Part shown: in pieces, positions 33,061-44,903 of the stretch | Numbering within the stretch: the first letter of the stretch is position 1 | How the letters are laid out: the number at the start of each line of letters is the position of its first letter | Assembly (NCBI GenBank): GCA_025617745.1 | Contig: CM046864.1 | Span: 27,590,199-27,654,198 of the forward strand | Length of the DNA stretch: 64,000 nt | Origin: Heliocidaris erythrogramma | Lineage: Eukaryota; Echinodermata; Echinoidea; Camarodonta; Echinometridae | Reading direction: 5' to 3' | The notes under the pieces: generated by a model | Databases searched by the model: none | Told to the model about the DNA's origin: nothing | What the model saw: only the letters and a program-made list of their open reading frames with translations | Program-made: the position numbers and the translations under genes

Positions 33061-33229
33061 TCAGAGATTTCCTTTTTAATACACAGTTTTTTAGATTTTA
33101 GATTTAGATTTATTTTATTTCAATTCTTTTCAGCAGTCAACATACAAATCAATAATAGTGGAAATACAAATCAGTAATAATAAAAACACAAATCAGCAAG
33201 TAATCATCATAAACATATAGTGCACTTCC

Positions 33230-33605
33230 AAAGAAAGTATCCCCAACTTTGGTGGCTTCTACGTTAAAAGTTATAATATGAGCTTGAAATAATTTATCGC
33301 ATATAGTAAAGAGCAACTTGTATTCTGTGTAATGATACCTTAGTTATAACTTTGCTGCCACGGATGACTGAGCAGAGGCCTTTTCAAAAAGTATTGTCAA
33401 AATCCTCTTGTACCAAGTTTTGAATGTGGGTCAAACTAATTGTGCATTTTAAAAACCCTGGTGCTCAGTCATCCATGGCATAAATGTCATGAATGAGGTA
33501 CCACTGGACAGAAAACAAGTTACTCTCCACCATGAAATAAATTTCAAAGTCACATTGGTTTTAACATTTTAATGAAAAGCTATCAAAGTTGGGTATACTT
33601 TTTTT
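33230..33605. mobile_element. Palindromic MITE, AAGTAT-CCCAACTTTG ends
   Basis: The left end AAGTATCCCCAACTTTGG and right end CAAAGTTGGGTATACTT are imperfect inverses. An inner pair, GCCACGGATGACTGAGCA and TGCTCAGTCATCCATGGC, is also inverted, so the 375 bp folds on itself. The CCCAACTTTG word also occurs in the TIR of the element at 57114-58135. Confidence 0.75.
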
Positions 33606-34035
33606 TAATATACACACTGTATAGTAAATTAGCACCGAAAATGTGATAACTTTCAAATTTCCCTTTTTGCTTTTTTTCATTTTATTATTTGATATTGTGC
33701 ACCCCTCCCGAATCCGCCCCTGCCCTAAGTATATACTCATAAACACACGCTTGCCACTTTTCATATTTCACGTATACTTCTCAGTTCTCACCATTGTTCA
33801 CAAGAAATTCGAAAAACAAAATCTTCAGGGATGGATTCAAGATTGTTCGAAAGTAGGCTGAAAAGATTTTTTTTTACTCGACAAGCAAAGTTTAAAAAAA
33901 TCCAAAAACAAAGAAAAGGGGGAAAAGGCGGTCTTCACATATTTTTAAAGACTTATTAACAAAGATGAGCTCACATTTGGATATTGAATAGATAGATGGA
34001 TTTTTAAAAAATCACAATACTTTTTTCTCAACCAG

Positions 34036-34221
34036 ATTTTTTATTGAATTCATCACTGGAAGACGGTTACCATGAGAACGTGTCTGGATCCATCAACCTT
34101 GGGGAATGGTCGTGGTACCCTTACACTTGGGATTGGGTGGTCATCTTCGAGTTCATCAGCTCCATCGTCGGACTCGTCGGCAACGGTGTGGTGATCGCCG
34201 TCTTAACCAAGCAAGGGAAGA
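34036..34221 (+). CDS. Rhodopsin-family (class A) GPCR, N-terminal exon, truncated by the assembly gap
   Basis: After an acceptor (TTTTTTCTCAACCAG) the exon encodes an extracellular N-terminus with N-glycosylation sites (N-S-S and N-V-S) and the Trp-rich stretch LGEWSWYPYTWDW. The first transmembrane helix follows (VVIFEFISSIVGLVGNGVVI then AVLTKQGK). The G-x-V-G-N-G-V-V-I core is the TM1 GN..V signature of class A receptors. No in-frame ATG lies in the exon, so the start is in an upstream exon I could not find, or the gene is damaged. It runs into 500 N, and no TM2-TM7 sequence reappears on the far side. The ligand class is unknown. Confidence 0.72.
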
Positions 34222-34721
34222 NNNNNNNNNNNNNNNNNNNNNNNNNNNNNNNNNNNNNNNNNNNNNNNNNNNNNNNNNNNNNNNNNNNNNNNNNNNNNNN
34301 NNNNNNNNNNNNNNNNNNNNNNNNNNNNNNNNNNNNNNNNNNNNNNNNNNNNNNNNNNNNNNNNNNNNNNNNNNNNNNNNNNNNNNNNNNNNNNNNNNNN
34401 NNNNNNNNNNNNNNNNNNNNNNNNNNNNNNNNNNNNNNNNNNNNNNNNNNNNNNNNNNNNNNNNNNNNNNNNNNNNNNNNNNNNNNNNNNNNNNNNNNNN
34501 NNNNNNNNNNNNNNNNNNNNNNNNNNNNNNNNNNNNNNNNNNNNNNNNNNNNNNNNNNNNNNNNNNNNNNNNNNNNNNNNNNNNNNNNNNNNNNNNNNNN
34601 NNNNNNNNNNNNNNNNNNNNNNNNNNNNNNNNNNNNNNNNNNNNNNNNNNNNNNNNNNNNNNNNNNNNNNNNNNNNNNNNNNNNNNNNNNNNNNNNNNNN
34701 NNNNNNNNNNNNNNNNNNNNN
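34222..34721. other. Assembly gap, exactly 500 N
   Basis: Positions 34222-34721 are N. The round length suggests a placeholder rather than a measured gap. The left side is a GPCR exon and the right side is inside retroelement pol, so a large amount of sequence, or a misjoin, may be hidden here. Confidence 0.99.
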
Positions 34722-37700
34722 TATCCATGATGGTGGAAAGAAGCTGACGCTACCATTAGATGTGGTGACAGAGGCCAGCAGCTAGGACAAATTGAATGCC
34801 TGATAGATACTGGTTCAACTTGCAACGTGTTGTCATACAGGGAGGTGTGTGAACTGGAGAATACAGGACAACCTTGCATCGCCCCGAGCAGGTCCAGAAT
34901 CAAATTGTTGAATCATAGCATCATTCCAGTACTAGGAGAGAAAACGTACACTTGCAGGTATGGCAGCAAGCAACATAGTGTTACGTTTAAGATTGTTGGT
35001 GTGCAGCACATGCCCCTCTTGTCTAGCAAGACATCCATCGATATGGGATTGATCACAGTCAATAGTGCGATGAAGCCAACTTCATGGAAGACCATGCAAT
35101 CATTGATGACTACGCAGATGTCTTTGATGGTCTAGGATGCCTGCCAGGTGACTATGATATGGAGATCGACTCATCCATCCCTTCAGTAAAGAACTTAGCC
35201 AGGAAGGTGGCAGTGCCTCTGAAAGGAGAACTGAAGCTGAAGCTCGATGAGTTAGAGCAAAGAGGCATATTGAAAAAGGTGTCTGTACCTACAGACTGGG
35301 TCAGTAACACAGTCTTGGTCAAGAAACCGGGCAAGCTGAGAATCTGTATTGACCCACGAGATCTGAACAGAGCCCTAAAGAGACCTCACTACCTCATGCC
35401 TACGATGGATGATATCCTGCCAAAGCTAACAGAAGCTAAGGTGTTCTCTGTGCTAGACGCGAAGGACGGATTCTGGCAGGTGAAGCTGACAGAGAAAAGC
35501 AGTTTCTTAACAACATTCGCAACACCATTCGGTCGTTATAGATGGACTCGTATGCCCTTTGGCATATGCACTGCACCTGAAGAGTTTCAAAGACGGCAAC
35601 ATGAAGTCATAGAAGGCTTGAGTGGTGTTGATGTTGTGGCAGATGACTTCTTAGTATACGGCAGTGGTGCTACACATAAAGAAGCCCTGGCAGACCACGA
35701 CAAGAATCTCCGGAATTTCTTGGCAAGGGCGAGAGAAGTCGGGCTGACTTTGAACAAGAAGAAGCTGAGACTACGCCTGAGTGAAGTGCCATACATGGGA
35801 CATCTACTGACGAGTAATGGTCTCAAACCAGATCCTGAGAAGGTGAAGGCTGTAGTGGAGATGCCAGCTCCTACGGACAAGAAGGGAGTTCAAAGGCTAC
35901 TTGGAAGTGTAACATACCTGTTCAGATTCCTGCCTAGACTAGCAGACGTAGCTGAACCTTTGAGAAGGCTGACAGACAAAGGTATCCACTTCGAATGGAG
36001 AGATGACCACGAGGAAACCCTCAATGAGCTAAGAAGGCTTCTGACAGAAGCTCCAGTCTTGAAATACTACAATCTCAAGGACGAGGTGACAATCCAGTGC
36101 GATGCATCGGAGAAGAGGCTTGGAGCGGCATTGCTCCAGAATGGACAGCCTGTCTCCTTCGCATCAAGGGCCTGACGAAAACTGAGCAGAACTATGCTCA
36201 AATAGAAAAAGAGTGCCTAGCCATTGTGTACTCTGCAGAGAAGTTTGATCAGTTCATCCAGGGAAGGAAGGTGACCATTATGACAGACCACAAACCCTTG
36301 GTGCCAATATTCAGCAAGGCTTTGCACAGTGCCCCAAGCGCCTCCAGAGAATGCTCTTGAGAATGCAGAAGTATGATATCGATCTGACATACTGTCCAGG
36401 GAAGGATATGTTGATTGCAGACTGGTTGAGCAGAGCTTACCTGCCTGACACAGGGAGCCCCGACAGGATCTATGATGAGATCGAGCAGATCAACCAGACA
36501 GATTATGTCAGGATACGCGATGCCACATCTCTACAGATACAGAAAGAGACGTTGAGAGACCCTGCTCTACAAACTTTGACATCCATTGTGATGAATGGAT
36601 GGCCTGAACAGAGAGATGAGGTGCCCGTGGTGGTGAGAGGCTATTACCAGTTCCGGGATGAGATAACGGTACAGAATGGTGTTCTGTACAAGGGCATGAA
36701 AGTTATCATACCGACCGCCATGAGAGCCCTGATGCTGAACAGGGTGCACAGCAGCCACCTAGGGGTTGATGCCTGTGTTCGACGAGCTCGAGATGTCCTC
36801 TTCTGGCCGGGCATGCAGTCGGAGGTGAGAGAGAAGGTGACACAATGCAGCACCTGCAATGCTTTTCAGGCAAAGCAAAAGAAAGAACCGATGATGTCGC
36901 ATGAGATTCCAGACCGACCTTGGAGTATTGTGTCGCAGGACCTCTTCACATTCCAGAACGAGAACTACCTCATTACTGTCGACCACTACAGTGACAGTGA
37001 AATAGACAAAGTGACAGGCGACACAAGGGCAGCAGCGATTGTGGCATGCACCAAAGGCCACTTTGCCAGGTATGGACGTCCAGACAAGGTGATTACTGAC
37101 AACGGGCCCCAATTTGTGGCCAGAGAATATGCTCAGTTTGTTGCAGACTGGGAAGTTGAGCATATCACATCTTCACCATTGCACGCACAAAGTAATGGTA
37201 AAGCTGAATCTGGAGTGAAGATAGCTAAGACACTCCTGAAGAAAGCTGCAAAGCAAGAAGAGGATGTCCAGTTAGCAATACTGGATTGGAGAAATACGCC
37301 AGATGACAATGGTGCCAGCCCAGCACAGAAAATGATGGCACGAAGAACCAATACTCTACTGCCTACCCCTGAAGCACTCCTCAAACCACACGTAGTAGGC
37401 GGAGTACCACAACACATCAGTCACAAGAAGCAGCTGGCCAAGAAATACTATGACCAATCAGCAGCTCCACTTCCCGAGCTAGAGATTGGGCAACAGGTCC
37501 GCATCCAACCTAAGCGTCATGGTATGGAGTGGGGCCGAGGAGTCTGCAAGGAGAAGGTTGGTCCAAGGTCATACTTGGTCCATACAGAAACTGGTCAGAT
37601 GTTAAGAAGGAATCGGAGGTTCTTGAGATCAACTGAAGAACCGCTCGTACCAGAACCACAGACCACTGAGACAGCGAGCCCACCAGTGCAAAACAGCTCT

Positions 37701-38860
37701 GAAGACGCTTCTACATTTCAGCCACTGGGTGAAAAGACGCGGCAGCAATCATCATACGCCGAGGCAGCTGCAAGACCCGTTGAATCGCGTGGAGAAATAT
37801 CCGCAAGCAGCTCTCCAGGAAGTAAGCCGATGAGCCCTGGTCGCATAACAACGCAACAGTCCAACTGGCCGACCAGATCTACTAGAACCAGGAAAAGCAT
37901 CCAGATGCCGGCTAAGTATGACCAGTTTGTTAGCAAGTAGGACAAACCAAATTGATAGACTTGTTAAACACAAAACAAGAAGAGTATATAAGCTTTTAAT
38001 GGGAACCAAGATATTTTCCCTCGCGTTTTCATTTTGATAGTTTGATGCCAAAGTCTGGCATATAGGACAGTTATACTGTTTGATAGTTCAGCGTTTTATG
38101 TTAATAATTTGCGTTCGAGAGACAGGAAGCTACCATGGACTGTGTTTTGATTTGGCGACACAATTTATTCTTCGCGATAGAAGATCCGTTTGTGAAGGAC
38201 TTAAACACTTGAAAGGATTTTGAACGACAAATTTGCGCACATTGAACGTTCAACTCATGATTCTCTTGTGAACATTGAACTCAGTGACTCAACAAAGGAA
38301 CAAAAGACTCTTATGTTCATTTTTTTCACATGCTCATCGTTTTATTCAATATGTTTGGTATCACAGAATGTAATGTGATTGGGATACAGGAATTCAACAA
38401 ACTGGTGTTTTGGACTTTCAAAAGGGGAAAGGAAGAGAGAAATATGATAGAAAGCCTCAAACAAAATTTAAAAAAAACTAAAAAAAAAAAAAAAGAAGAA
38501 AAAAATACTATTCTTTTGTTTTTTATAAGGAAGGGAGATGTTATGGGACTATTATGATTTACCGATATATATCCCGATCACAAGTATCGATACCTGAGAA
38601 GGCAGATCGTGAAAAGCAATAACATGATACTCTCAACATACAATACGTCTCAATCTCGTCATTCTGAGTGAAACACTCCCCACATGCCACACAGCAACCG
38701 CTAGTGCCGGACCAACACAGCACGGAGCAGGGAAGGAGGGAGGGAGCTAAGACAGGTAGGTACTTTATTTCGTAGATAAGAGAATCACGCGTGATTCTCA
38801 TGATCTACATCAATAAACTACCTACCTGTCTTATTTATAATATGCTAGACCAGCACTGAC
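34722..38860 (+). mobile_element. Ty3/gypsy LTR retrotransposon fossil, 5' part lost in the gap, broken
   Basis: Parts in order: aspartic protease (the LIDTGSTCNVLS signature, about 34.75-35.1 kb), reverse transcriptase (ILKKVSVPTDWVSN; LDAKDGFWQVKL; MPFGICTAPEEFQ; V-A-D-D core, about 35.2-35.9 kb), RNase H (about 35.9-36.3 kb) and integrase. The integrase has a zinc-binding H-H-C-C region, then VITDNGPQF and SPLHAQSNGKAE, about 36.7-37.5 kb, and a basic C-terminal tail to about 37.94 kb. A purine-rich stretch followed by TGTTATGGGAC near 38.54 kb is a likely 3' LTR start. Gag and the 5' LTR are not visible. The coding region is broken in a small number of places but otherwise well kept, so it is moderately young. 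The right boundary is uncertain. Confidence 0.9.
38749..38832. repeat. 84-bp imperfect palindrome at the gypsy/DIRS junction
   Basis: The outer arms AAGACAGGTAGGTA and TACCTACCTGTCTT, middle arms GTAGAT and ATCTAC, and the centre GAGAATCACGCGTGATTCTC are nested inverted repeats. AATAAA lies in the right arm spacer. It could be part of the gypsy LTR or of the end of the neighbouring DIRS-type element. Confidence 0.75.
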
Positions 38861-38861
38861 A

Positions 38862-41800
38862 AGGGGAGGCGTCCGGCACACCACCTTCCCCCGAAAACGG
38901 TAAGCGCACCACTAGGGAACCTGTCGCCGCAGCAAGAGCCGCTTGCGAAAAAGCAGACTCCGATGCGGAGACATCCTACAGGTAAAAAGAAAAAGAGGAA
39001 GGCGAACTCCAGAAGACTGCCTTCTGAAAATCCTCTACCATGACACCCTGAAACAGGGCCCAAGAAGTACTAACACTCCTGGTATCGTGAGCACGGGGAG
39101 ACACCCCCGGCACAAGGGCTTCCGGTCAACGGACTTGATAGCCTCCACCAACCAGCGGAAGACCGAGTCACTGGAAAAGGTCCATACGGAGCCTTGAGCG
39201 AGATAAACAGTTGGTCGGATGTGCTTAGCTTAACTAATAAACCATTAAAGAGCCCTGACCGGGCACCAGACCTTGTCCTCCGCCACACCGGAAGATCGGA
39301 CAAGGGTAAACCACAACATCAACCGACCCCGAAGAAAGCGATTGAATCTTGGCAATGTAGGAAGCCTTGGGGACCAAGCGCACACCGCCGCGTTCACAAC
39401 GGATATGCCCTGAGGCAATGGATAATGCCTGCAGGGCACTCCGCCTTTGACCAAAAGCACTGGTCAAAAGAAACGCTGTCTCGATAGACAAGTCCCACAG
39501 CCACGCCGTAGCCATGGGCTCAAAGGGAGCCAGGCTAGGCTAAGCACCTTCAGTGCCAAAGGAAGACTCCAGGCGGCAACAACCTCCGAGATGGAGGTCA
39601 CTTCCGAAAAAGGAACGCAAGAGCCTGGACAAAAAAAAAGGGAGCATTAGAAATGCCGAGAACCGTCCTGGAAACCCTTGTGGACCATCGCCGACCGGTA
39701 GCCCCTGAAGGTGGAAAGGGCCCGGTCGAAAAGGTGGAAAGGAAGTCAAGAGATGAACTTCGCAGCCCTCTCGGAAAGGCCTCGCCTCGCGGACCGTTTC
39801 CCCGAAAATGGCCAGACAGTCAGGCTGAGCCTGGAAGGCAGAATCCCGGAGAGAGGCTGGCGCAGGAAGTCCGGTTGGCAGGAGAGCAATCTCGGATGAC
39901 CTGCCAGGAGCTCCACAAAGTCCAGAACCATGGCCGCTTGGGCGAGCAAGGGGCGATTAGGGCCAAAGCTGGGCCGTTAAAAAGTTCAGAGCTCTGGAAA
40001 GCGTCCCCCTTGCAAGGCCGCGAAAGTAACATTGTCCGCCTACATAAAGATCGCCCGGCCGTGTACGCGTGAAAGAAAGTGGGCAAGGGCCAGCATCACC
40101 GCCCTGAACCATAGAAAGTTAATGTGAGGGAGGGGAGAGGGGTGAGACCACTCCCCTGCAATAGTCTTCCCGTGACAGACTCCGCCCCATCCCAAGAGGG
40201 AGGCGTCGGTAGTCACAGAAATCGACGGTTGGAGCGTCTTCAGGGGCTTGTCCTGTGAGAGGAAGGAGCAGGGGTTCCATGCTTCCTTGCAGGTACTACT
40301 ACGCACGACACCACCCGGGTGAGCAGGCGTGGTGCCGGTCTCAGGCCGAAAGGCAGGGCCTTGTACCTATAAAACTTGCCCGCCAACCGGAAAACCAGAA
40401 GGTCCCTGGAGGTATATAGGGCCCAGACCGCAGGCCGAAGACGAGGCAGGACGGGAGAGTCTCCATCCTGAAAGATACAGAAACCATTTGGAGAATCCGT
40501 CCTTTCCAAGTTCAGAATTATCCAGAACTTTCCCGAGCGTCCCTTGTTAAGAGGGGGCAAGGAGACCTTAGCACATCGCTTGTTAATGGGTTGGCCAGGT
40601 GAATTCGAAACCTGCTCGAACCACTGCCGGGACGAAGGCATCGGCGGCGATGACTGCCCAGGCTGAGTGAAAGCCGAAAGGCGGCAACCCACCTGCCCTA
40701 CGTTCCCGATTAGCGCTCTGGGCAAGGAGCCCCTACGACCCTTGAGGAAAAACCGCGGCCCCAGCCAGTCTGGCCGCACTGGCCGCGGGAGGAGCCTCGC
40801 TGAGGCCCACCTTGTAAGTGCCCGCCGGCAAAAACGCGGGCTCGGGGAGGCTGCGAGACATAGGACGGGCCCGAGAAGTCACAATCACCGTCCTGGAGAG
40901 CGGGGCAAAACCCCATACTGGAAAACAGCCACGAGCGGGGTGCCCGGAGGAGGAGAACCTTCCTCCCTCCTAAAGTCCGCTTCCTGTCAGCAGCCTCCCT
41001 ATCTAAAAGGTCTGACAATTGACCAGCGAACAGGAAAGGGCCCTGAACGGAACGCCCTTACCAGTCAGCTTCGGAGCCGCCTCCGAAAAGGCCTGAAGCG
41101 CCCGGGACCGGCGATGTCTCGTAGCATAAAAGGCCGAGCGCGTGGACTGCGACCATAAGAGCTCTCAGAGGCTCAGTAAGAGGGAGCCCAGAAGGGCCAG
41201 GTCCTCGGTAACTACCGTAAGAGATTCCGCCTGAGCCGCTAGGTTCGCAAGTGGCCCGGTGTAAGCCGCGAGGCGTATGAATAGACGTCCAGGAAGGACT
41301 AACGTATGTGATTAGTGGGTCTCATCCTGGACCTTAAGTCTAGCAGCTCCGGGGACGGAGTCTCAGAAGAGCTCCTGAAAGTCTTCCGACTGAAGGCGGA
41401 AAGCCCCAGCGAGGCTAGCCGGCCCCAGCCTGGCAGCGACCTCCCCAGTGATGGGATTCGCCGGACTCCGAGGGGGCTGAGAGGTCCCCTCCAGTGGAGG
41501 GGAAGAGAAAATATAGCCTACCGGAGTAGCGCCGAAATAGGAGGCGGCGCACCACGTGCCGACGGCGATGCACTCAACACAAACAGCGCCGGTGTAGCGG
41601 CACATACGGTTCTCCGGCAGATATCGTTCTACCTCGGAACCATATCTGCCGGATAAGGTGTATTGTATATTGGCAGATTTGTACGAGACACTCTCGTGCC
41701 TAAGTAATAGACCTGTCTAAGTGATTCAAATTTATGGATGTTTCTTTCCTGGGGACCTAGTAACGAGGTATTCCATTAATGAATGAACTACAATACTTGG

Positions 41801-42350
41801 AATCCAGTTTGCATACATTATTTGTTGCCATGTCTAGGTACGGTATCTGCCGGGTTTGGAACATGATCCGCCGGAAGATAGTGTTCTTGGCCGTTTTTAG
41901 AACGGTATCTGCCGATCCCCGTATCTGCCGCTACACCGGTGACACTACACCTGGCGCATCTTGCACCGGCAGCGGCGCACCTGACAGCCCCGCCGCACTA
42001 GACGGCGGCGGAACCCCGGGGTTGGTTGACTGGGCTGCGGATAGAGGGGACCCGAGGGGATCGAGGGTTGAATCAAGCCCGGAAATGACGCCGACGGAAG
42101 AGTCCGCAGCTACTGAAAAGCCGAGCAGAGCCGCCGCCCGCTGGAGGAGGGCTATGGACTCCTCCTCCGCACCGGCGATCGGACGAGAACTAGAACGGGA
42201 GGATTCCTTAACCCTGTTCTTCTACTTCCCTTTCTTATTAGCCTTCTTACTGGAAAAAGAAGGCACCGGGGGGCCCCGCCGGCCGCTAGCCGTCGCGAGG
42301 CGGAGGCGCCCCTACGGGAGGGGCCAAGGGCTCCATAGGGGACGGTGAAA
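38862..42350 (-). mobile_element. DIRS-type (tyrosine recombinase) retroelement fossil, GC-rich, broken
   Basis: On the minus strand, from high to low coordinates, come an ORF1-like region (about 42.3-41.0 kb) and reverse transcriptase with KFYRYKALPFGLRPAPRLLT (about 40.8-40.3 kb). RNase H follows, with TTDASLLGWGGVCHG and HINFLWFRAVMLAL (about 40.3-40.0 kb), then a tyrosine-recombinase region with DLSIETAFLLTSAFGQRRS (about 39.6-39.2 kb). These are DIRS-family hallmarks. The block is far more GC-rich than its flanks and the change is abrupt at both ends. It is broken in many places, so it is old or long inactive. The terminal repeats were not resolved. Confidence 0.8.
41589..41939. mobile_element. 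TIR element nested in the DIRS-type fossil
   Basis: CCGGTGTAGCGGCA at the left and TGCCGCTACACCGG at the right are perfect 14-bp inverses. Further inside, GGCAGATA/TATCTGCC words repeat several times as subterminal repeats. The 351-bp interior is AT-richer than the host element. No transposase is visible and no clear target duplication was found. Confidence 0.72.
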
Positions 42351-42352
42351 CC

Positions 42353-43245
42353 AGGCATAATCATAGACGAAAACTTGAACTGGAAGGAACATGTATTATT
42401 GCTCTAAAAATATCAAAATCCATTGCAGTGTAAATATTTTACCTCTGAAGATTTTAACTAATTTCTATCACATCTTATGTATGCTAATAATTGTATGGGT
42501 AATTGTTCATCTTATTCCTAAATTTTTTTTATTACATAAACGTGCAATACGAGCAATTTCCAAATCAAACTATTTAGCACATACCCAACCTTTGTTTAAA
42601 AAGTTTAAAATATTGAATATTTATGATATAAACAAATTAAAACTAGCATATTTTATGTTTTCTTATTCTAAACACTTATTACCCAAAAGTTTGATGAATA
42701 TTTTGAATATAATAGCAACAAGTATAACACAAGAAATGCCAATAAATGTATGTACCTTTCTATCATTTGAACTTTTCAAGAACCACAGTCAGTTTTAAAG
42801 GCCCACAAGCAGTCTTGGGATCGTTTGCCTAATGAATTCAAAGAAAGCTCAACTGTTCGTGCATTCAGGAAAAAATATAAATCTTATCTTCTTAATTTTG
42901 AGTAGGCTAATTTAATTTCAATCTGACTGCCTTTTATGTAATCAATGTGATTATTTACGTTGTGTTTGTATTTGTGATTATGTTATGTTAGTTTTATCTG
43001 TTTGGGTGTTTTTTAGGCATTTTCTTTCGAAGTGTGGTAAATTAAGGGATTAACCTTGACAGGCCAATGGCCTTTATTAATCCCTCACATCCTCCACACT
43101 TCATCTTTCTTTTATATTGTCATGTACGTAAATGTTATTTTTAATAATGTTGTATATTGTTCAATTTATATTGATTGTTGATTATATATATTTTTTAATG
43201 TGTGTTTAAAGAGATGTGAAATAAAATTGAATTGTATTGAAATTA
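42353..43245 (+). mobile_element. LINE 3' fragment (reverse transcriptase C-terminal region)
   Basis: It reads IIIDENLNWKEH, then after stops and shifts HKRAIRAISKSNYLAHTQPL, FKKFKILNIYDINKLKLAYF and WDRLPNEFKESSTVRAFRKK before a stop at about 42905. About 340 bp of 3' untranslated sequence ends in ATTGAATTGTATTGAA. It is the same type as the LINE at 59715-60957 and older. Its left edge coincides with the end of the DIRS-type block. Confidence 0.78.
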
Positions 43246-44207
43246 TTTTTGAGGATCTATATCTGCGATTATAGTTTGAAAATAATTTCTTGTGTGATGT
43301 ATATACAGCAGGGGTAGATTAGGCTTAGATTTACCACAAGGAGACAATCGGAATATATATGTGCGTTATGTTTTACCTCATTTTCGTCAACACAGGAGCA
43401 GGGCAAATAATGTTAGCTAGGTTATGGGTTGTCTTGATATCAGTGTCAAGGATAGCCTATAAAAAGGTCAAAATTTTACAAACATGACAAAACACATAGC
43501 GCTTTAGCGAACGTTACATGTTTCGAAGTCTCTTAAACTTCAGCGCTGCATCAACCTGAGATTATTCCATCAGTGGCAGTGGTACACTGTAAATCATACT
43601 GCTTGTAAGTAAACAACCATGGGACCGACGGCTTTAAGTCCTCCCCGAGGGACTTGGGGTTAATGCCTTACCAAAGTGCATCCTGGCTTCGAACCCGGGT
43701 TCCTCAGTTACAAAGCCACTGCTTGACCACTGAGCTATCTTGCCCTTTCCGAGGGTTATGGACATGATAGAACAGCCCCTGATGGCAACATCTGCTAAAG
43801 CACACCCCCCCCCCCCCCACACACACACAAACAGGCTACATGCCATTTATGAATTTCTTTGACAAAAATTGTCAGTAGTATGTGCTTGTACCGAGGCAAG
43901 GTGGGTCGAATGGCGCAGCGTGGTCGGACTGAAGGGGGGGGGGGGGGGGGGGTATCTGTGTTCCATCGCCCCTCCCCCTATAGCTTCGACACAGTCGTGG
44001 GAGTGTTTCCCATCAAATATCATTTTGTTTGATTATTTCATTTGTTTAAATGTGTGTTTTATTGAACATTCAAAATGAAATTTCAATATTTTACTAATAA
44101 TCCTAACCCTAACCCTAACCCTCTTCTTCGATTATGAACAGCAACCCTCTTTTCAGGGGTGTCGATCCGTGTTTATAATTGGGGGGGGGGGGGGTGACCG
44201 GCGAGGG
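43246..44207. other. Intergenic with homopolymers and a SINE head
   Basis: Apart from the SINE head at 43620-43745 and C/G runs (43806-43818, 43935-43952, 44179-44193) there is no supported feature. A (CCCTAA)n-like run of four units at 44101-44122 is too short to indicate a telomere. Confidence 0.45.
43620..43745 (-). mobile_element. tRNA-derived SINE head
   Basis: On the minus strand: AAGATAGCTCAGTGGTCAAG (A box) and AACCCGGGTTCGAAGCC (B box) with a TTTGTAAC anticodon-like loop, then a body through AAGTCCCTCGGGG. The stems are imperfect, so it is a retroposed relic and not a functional tRNA gene. Confidence 0.6.
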
Positions 44208-44215
44208 AGCGAAGC

Positions 44216-44903
44216 CAGTGGCGTATCTAGGGATTATGGCACCCGGGGCTCAAACTTATTTAAGTTAGCGAGGCAGCAAAGCGACCCTAAAAAACGCAAT
44301 TTCTTGTGCATTTTACCCATGAAATTGACCATGCAATTGAGCGGTAGAGAAGTTCGAATTTTATACATTGATAAGCGGTTTTCTATTCACTCACTTCTAT
44401 AATCGGGAGCAAAACTAACGAAAACCCTATAAAGGCTTGAGAAAGAGTCGAGAAATTCAGCAAGGCTACCTGAAGTTGAGATTTCTTTCAGAAGTTTAAC
44501 CTTTTGTAAATGCTGTTTTATACTTTATCCTATATTGGGGGTGCAATATTTAGCAGGAGTCATATGAAACTTACATATTATTTTTTTTAAATTGTGAACT
44601 ATTTAAGCTAAGAAATATATAGGCCTACTGGGGGCGCGAAATTACGAGATCCTGAAAGAAAATAATTATGCCAGGTCGCAAAGCGACTGAGGTTTGGAAA
44701 ATTTTCGCATTTCAAATCTTCAAAAACTACATTTTTCTTGTGCATTTACCCTGCAGAATTTGGGGCGCATAATCCGGGCGCAAGATTATAGATTTTTCTT
44801 CATTTCCCTCTATTTTTTCTCTCTCCTTTTGCGTTTTTGTGCCCCATCCAAGTGCCGCCTGGGGCACGTGCCCCCTGCCCTTCCTCCCCTAGATACGCCA
44901 CTG
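44216..44903. mobile_element. hAT-type non-autonomous element with 8-bp target duplication
   Basis: CAGTGGCGTATCTAGGG at the left and CCCCTAGATACGCCACTG at the right are terminal inverted repeats. The flanking octamers AGCGAAGC (44208-44215) and AACGAAGC (44904-44911) differ at one base, matching the 8-bp duplication of hAT elements. The interior contains two diverged copies of GCAAAGCGAC..TTCTTGTGCATTTACCC. No transposase is visible in 688 bp. Confidence 0.82.

Noticed and set aside
44101-44122. Telomere-like (CCCTAA)n
   Set aside because: Only about four units, next to repeat words; far too short for a telomere or clear interstitial telomeric array.
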